Source of the DNA: Oscillospiraceae bacterium
GTDB lineage: Bacteria > Bacillota > Clostridia > Oscillospirales > Ruminococcaceae
DNA length: 34,794 bases
Direction of reading: 5' to 3'
Assembly: GCA_024684395.1 (NCBI GenBank)
Contig: JAIKWY010000096.1
Coordinates: 1-34,794, forward strand
This document shows positions 30,338-34,794 of this stretch, in pieces; positions within the stretch are counted from its first letter, which is position 1, and every line of letters starts with the position of its first letter. Position numbers and translations under genes: made by a program. The notes beneath the pieces are model-generated. The model had not been told where the DNA came from and did not search any database. It saw only the letters and a list, made by a program, of their open reading frames with translations.

Positions 30338-31831
30338 TTATTCAAAATCAAGCTTGCAGGTCAGGTCGTTGCTGATGTCAGATCCGCTGGAAACAGTTAC
30401 AACAAACAGCACGCTGTTCTTAGAACCGGGCGTATAGGTCATGCCGTTCGTGGTCACGCCGGTGTAATAGGTGTTGGTCTCAAATCTGTAGTCCTTGCCG
30501 TTGTAGGTCGCAGTGAAGATCGCCTTGCTCTTGCCCTTGATCTCGGACTTCGGCTCGACAAAGACAAATCTGGTGTAATAGGTGCCGTCCTTCTCGGCGG
30601 TCTGCATATATTTGCCGTCGGCAAGCTCCGGGGTAAGATCAAGCTCCACCAGCTCACTCGCATAATCCGTCTCATACTGCCCGTTGACATCCTCCGCGAG
30701 AATATAGATCTTATCGGTCTCGTCGATGTCAGCAGACAGATCGAATGTACCAGAGCCGTTGGCGGAGAAATCTCCCTTCAGCGGAGCGTAATACCTCACA
30801 GCGCCGTTAGCATTTGTAATGAGAACGGAAACCGTATCGGCAGTGATACCGTCTTCTGCATCGCTGTCTGTTACCGTATAAGGCACGGTCACGGTACCGG
30901 ATTTACATGTGAGCGTTCCGGGGGTGATCGTTGTATTGGGATCCTTCAGTGTGAGCTTGTATTCATCGCCGTAATCACCGTCAACGTCTGTGACCTTGGA
31001 TGATAAGATGACAGATGACAGATCAACATTGAAAGCGGGACTCACACCGACATCAGCGTCGTCCACAGAGCAACAGTCGACTGTGCCGTCGCCGCCGTAG
31101 ACAGAGCCGGCATATCCAATAGTGTAGCGGCTGAGCGACCGCAGCCACCAGCGGTAAGCATTGCTGTCAGGAGCGGTAAATGTCTTCTTTATACGATTTT
31201 CTGCAATTTCATCTGTAAAACTGTAGCCATAGGCTGTATTGGAAGCGTCCTCGGCATCCAGCAGAAAGATCTTCTCACCGGTCAGCGGCGTATAATTAAC
31301 AAAACAATCTTTTGTCCAGTCTGCTACATTTCCTGCTTCGTTACCCTCTACAAGCTCATGTGTTTCTCTTGTGCTTGCGGCTATCGCTGCTGCTTCTGCG
31401 CTTGTAAAGCTTTTATTCAGAAAAGCATCATCGCCTGTATTCAGGACTTTATACAGATCGCTTGCTGTCCAGACATTCGCATCATCAGCTTGCCACTCAT
31501 CTCGAAAAGCATCTCTGAAAAGAGTGGTATCACAGTCAAGAAGCATCGTTGTACCGCCGAATTTGGTTTCGTTCGGATTCAGCACACGGTACTTTACGGG
31601 CTGGTTTTTATATTGTCCATAGTAAACATAGCTGCCTGTCCAGGCATCAATGACCGTTTCAGGCGCTTTCGGTGCGGAGATAACACTTGTGCCGAGCGTG
31701 GTATTGCCCTTTGTAAACTTTCGCCATTCGCCCTCTGCGTGAGCTGTCAGCCCTGAGCCTGCAAGCGGAGCTGCCTGCAAGATCATTGCCGCCGCCATGA
31801 TCGCTGCTGTGATCTTTCGTGTTTGTTTCAT
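30338..31831 (-). CDS. Secreted DUF6273-like protein
   Basis: 497 aa from ATG 31831 after AAGGAGGAATCAGA; the frame extends 56 codons further upstream but with no ribosome binding site and into the leader. Signal peptide 1-32 (IMAAAMILQAAPLAGSGLTAHA). Residues ~60-290 resemble the DUF6273 fold, a lectin-like domain common in extracellular proteins of Clostridia: WTGSYVYYGQYKNQPVKYRVL, LDCDTTLFRDAF, NAYRWWLRSLS, GVSPAFNVDLSSVI. The remainder is beta-rich repeats (VTVPYTVTDSDAEDG, KIYILAEDVNG, FVFVEPKSEIKGKSKAIFTATY) with no cysteines or anchor. Family assignment is from memory of its motifs. A carbohydrate or protein-binding role is possible. The small protein at 30192 follows in the same transcript. 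Confidence 0.78.
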   Translation of the reverse strand: MKQTRKITAAIMAAAMILQAAPLAGSGLTAHAEGEWRKFTKGNTTLGTSVISAPKAPETVIDAWTGSYVYYGQYKNQPVKYRVLNPNETKFGGTTMLLDCDTTLFRDAFRDEWQADDANVWTASDLYKVLNTGDDAFLNKSFTSAEAAAIAASTRETHELVEGNEAGNVADWTKDCFVNYTPLTGEKIFLLDAEDASNTAYGYSFTDEIAENRIKKTFTAPDSNAYRWWLRSLSRYTIGYAGSVYGGDGTVDCCSVDDADVGVSPAFNVDLSSVILSSKVTDVDGDYGDEYKLTLKDPNTTITPGTLTCKSGTVTVPYTVTDSDAEDGITADTVSVLITNANGAVRYYAPLKGDFSANGSGTFDLSADIDETDKIYILAEDVNGQYETDYASELVELDLTPELADGKYMQTAEKDGTYYTRFVFVEPKSEIKGKSKAIFTATYNGKDYRFETNTYYTGVTTNGMTYTPGSKNSVLFVVTVSSGSDISNDLTCKLDFE

Positions 31832-32039
31832 TCTGATTCCTCCTTCATGCTTCATGAAATAACAAAAGCGCTCTCCACAGGATATACCGATCCCATAGAG
31901 TACGCTTCTATTACCGTATGAAATTGTGAAAAGGGCGCAGTTATGCCTTGCTTGCTTAAATCGTACCGCATAAACATAGCTGTCAACCCCTTTTGACAAA
32001 TTAGCTGTGCATTTTCAAAAAACACAGGCTTACATATTT

Positions 32040-32068
32040 ATCTTACCATATCATACCAAAAAAGTCAA
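32040..32068 (-). promoter_or_regulatory. Promoter of the DUF6273 gene
   Basis: TTGACT, 17 bases, TAAGAT on the minus strand. The start codon is ~200 bases downstream, so the leader is long; a second TTGACA at 31981-31986 (minus) has no good -10 partner. I see no known riboswitch in the leader. Confidence 0.55.
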
Positions 32069-32115
32069 TAGGATTTTTGTAAATGGCGTAAACTATCAGG
32101 AACGGGCTTTTGCAG

Positions 32116-32148
32116 AAAAACTCCGCAGGAGGTTTTCTCCTGCGGAGT
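32116..32148 (-). terminator. Intrinsic terminator of atpDC
   Basis: Perfect 12-bp stem (32120-32131 with 32137-32148), 5-base loop, then TTTTC on the minus strand, immediately after the atpC stop. Confidence 0.93.
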
Positions 32149-32156
32149 CAGCGTGT

Positions 32157-32594
32157 TCAACGTCTTTTCGGTGTCTGGAACGTACCCGTCCCATGTCCGG
32201 AAATGCTCAGGCGGTTCAGGGCTCTCTGGAGCTTGAGCTCGGCACGCATCAGGCGGTCGGGCTCATCCTGTGCCGCCTCGATCTTGGCAAGGGCATCCTT
32301 GCGGGAGCGCTCTGCCCAGTCGGGGTCGATCTCCTCCGCCCACTCCGCAGCTGTGGAAGTCACGGTCGTGCGCTCGTCGGAGACTTTCAGGAAGCCCTCG
32401 GCAACGGCTGCCTTGCGGTATTCGCCGTTCTCGAACTTCACCGTGAGTGCGCCGGTCTTGAGGATCGCTGCATAGCGGGTATGGCCGGCTAAGATACCGA
32501 CATCGCCCTCGGTCGTGCGGGCGATGACCTCCACGACCTCGCCGTCAAACAGCGTCCGGTCGGGGGTCACGATCATGAATCGGAATGTCTTCAT
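32157..32594 (-). CDS. atpC: F1Fo ATP synthase epsilon subunit
   Basis: 145 aa, normal for the family. MKTFRFMIVTPDRTLFDGEV opens the beta-sandwich domain; EGDVGILAGHTRYAAILKTGALTV is the conserved core, and the C-terminal third is helical (RKDALAKIEAAQDEPDRLMRAELKLQRALNRL), the arm that can block rotation when ATP is low. Start ATG 32594 after GGAGTGAGCC. It follows atpD by four bases, the usual order. It ends at a terminator, so the operon closes here. Confidence 0.96.
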   Translation of the reverse strand: MKTFRFMIVTPDRTLFDGEVVEVIARTTEGDVGILAGHTRYAAILKTGALTVKFENGEYRKAAVAEGFLKVSDERTTVTSTAAEWAEEIDPDWAERSRKDALAKIEAAQDEPDRLMRAELKLQRALNRLSISGHGTGTFQTPKRR

Positions 32595-32598
32595 AGGC

Positions 32599-34026
<1,428 letters not shown>

Positions 34027-34154
34027 TCAATCCATAACTTACCACTGTAAGTGATAGATTCAGTACATAGCATTCTGATGACGCACTTGCTCAGCCAACG
34101 TGACGTTGGATCCGTCCTGCTGCACTGGTTCACAGTAGAGCACTGGTGCAGTCT

Positions 34155-34178
34155 ATGAGTGAGTGAGTGAGTGAGTGC
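34155..34178. repeat. GAGT tetranucleotide array
   Basis: Five to six direct GAGT repeats, at the start of the first 81-bp unit. The complementary CTCA-type array lies at 34642-34660. Confidence 0.85.
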
Positions 34179-34381
34179 ATTAGCTTATTGTATCATAGCT
34201 GAACGATTGTCGTATCAGCAGTAGGTCACTTATAAATACCTGAGTGAGTGCGTGCGTGCGTTAGCTTATTGTATCACAGCTGACCGATTGTCGTATCAGC
34301 AGCAGGTCACTTATCAATACATGACTGACTGACCGAGTGCATCAGCTTATTGTATCATAGCCGACCGATCGTAGCATCTCC
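34156..34381. repeat. Tandem 81-bp repeat, about 2.4 copies
   Basis: Three anchors recur at exactly 81-base spacing: AGCTTAT at 34182, 34263 and 34344; CGATTGTCGTATCAGCAG at 34204 and 34285 (partly at 34366); AGGTCACTTAT at 34223 and 34304. The spacing has no indels even though each unit opens with a GAGT/GTGC tetranucleotide run. No stop-free frame suggests coding. Base identity between units is high but not perfect. Confidence 0.85.
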
Positions 34382-34641
34382 CTGCTTGATCGCATGAAAC
34401 ACCAGAGAACTGCACCAGAGCAGCTTGCTGCGACGTGATAAACTGCATAGCTTTGATGCTCTGCAAAGCAAGCATCATTGCGGTCACCGAAGATACGCAC
34501 CATCCACCTCGGAGCAGGATGGGTCCAGCGTCACGCTGGTATCTCTCCTTCTCCAGCAGGAGAAGAGAAATAGAGAGTAGTCAGTGATCAGCAAAAAGCG
34601 GAAAGTATAGCATCCGTCAGTATGCAGACAATAGGTCAGAG

Positions 34642-34660
34642 CACTCACTCACTCACTCAG
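34642..34660. repeat. CACT tetranucleotide array, inverted relative to 34155-34178
   Basis: About four repeats of CACT; reverse complement of the array 480 bases earlier, so the two could form a long-range hairpin. A further GTGAGTGGGTGC follows at 34671-34684. Confidence 0.8.
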
Positions 34661-34702
34661 TCCTTATAAAAGTGAGTGGGTGCATAAGTGCTTGCCGACC
34701 TT

Positions 34703-34759
34703 TGCCCGAAGGGCATTGGGAGGCACCTGCCAGCGGGTGACTCCCCACGGGGTGGGGAG
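34703..34759. repeat. Cluster of three consecutive hairpins at the window end
   Basis: TGCCC-GAA-GGGCA (34703-34715), CACCTG-CCAG-CGGGTG (34724-34739, one G-U), CTCCCCAC-GGG-GTGGGGAG (34741-34759). Similar GC-rich structured blocks recur between genes in Ruminococcus-like genomes as far as I remember, so this may be an interspersed repeat; the element may extend past the window. Confidence 0.55.
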
Positions 34760-34794
34760 ATGTCGAGGAACGAGACAGAGGGGACGGGCTGTTC

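Noticed and set aside
31832-31999. Extended N-terminus for the DUF6273 protein
   Set aside because: The upstream extension has no ribosome binding site and would bury the signal peptide; the ATG at 31831 has AAGGAGG.
34156-34381. CRISPR array
   Set aside because: The 81-base units repeat almost completely, so there are no unique spacers between short conserved repeats, and no cas genes are present.

Overview
The window looks like the chromosome of a gut or rumen anaerobe of the Ruminococcus/Oscillospiraceae group (Firmicutes). The signs are two secreted proteins with dockerin modules, a HydC-HydB-HydA type [FeFe] hydrogenase operon, MEP-pathway ispD/ispF, a CdaA/CdaR cyclic-di-AMP pair, an AmtB-PII fusion, a DUF4317 protein, strong AGGAGG ribosome binding sites and many near-consensus TTGACA-17-TATAAT promoters. 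This is inference from gene content; no rRNA is present to settle it.

Layout. 1-1.87 kb: a three-gene minus-strand operon ending in a leucine-rich-repeat surface protein cut by the window edge. 2.0-3.5 kb: a secreted DUF4434-dockerin protein and tRNA-Gly(CCC). 3.57-5.83 kb: operon small membrane protein - ispD - ispF - DUF3267 zincin. 5.86-7.25 kb: DUF3343 protein plus cysteine desulfurase-like enzyme. 7.3-9.66 kb: cdaA-cdaR. 9.7-11.75 kb: ammonium transporter fused to a PII domain, with an intrinsic terminator inside its leader. 11.8-13.9 kb: GNAT acetyltransferase and a GH25-Big_2-dockerin protein. 14-16.3 kb: metallophosphoesterase, a 110-bp MITE-like element and a DUF4317 protein. 16.4-17.7 kb: a lipoprotein with an internally duplicated domain. 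17.7-22.1 kb: hydC-hydB-hydA. 22.4-24.85 kb: a second Glu/Thr-rich lipoprotein, an unknown protein and a uridine-kinase-like P-loop kinase. 24.9-25.9 kb: an EamA transporter. 26.1-29.97 kb: two adjacent membrane pseudokinases. 30.2-32.1 kb: a secreted DUF6273-like protein followed by a 43-codon gene. 32.1-34.0 kb: atpD-atpC. 34.0-34.8 kb: a gene-free block of tandem and inverted repeats.

The most interesting locus is 26080-29879. Two consecutive genes under one promoter each encode a cytoplasmic domain that resembles the 'IKEYFP' class of bacterial Ser/Thr kinases but lacks the catalytic motifs, followed by one membrane helix. Outside the cell one carries a domain resembling ABC solute-binding proteins, the other four PASTA repeats and a proline-rich tail. 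I infer a two-protein envelope sensor or scaffold with no kinase activity of its own; I do not know a described system with this exact pairing. Other notable items are the amt leader, which contains a terminator whose 3' arm could also pair with the ribosome binding site, the MITE-like element with a 4-bp target duplication, the 43-aa peptide, and an exact 81-bp tandem repeat upstream of an atpDC pair that has no atpG/atpA next to it.
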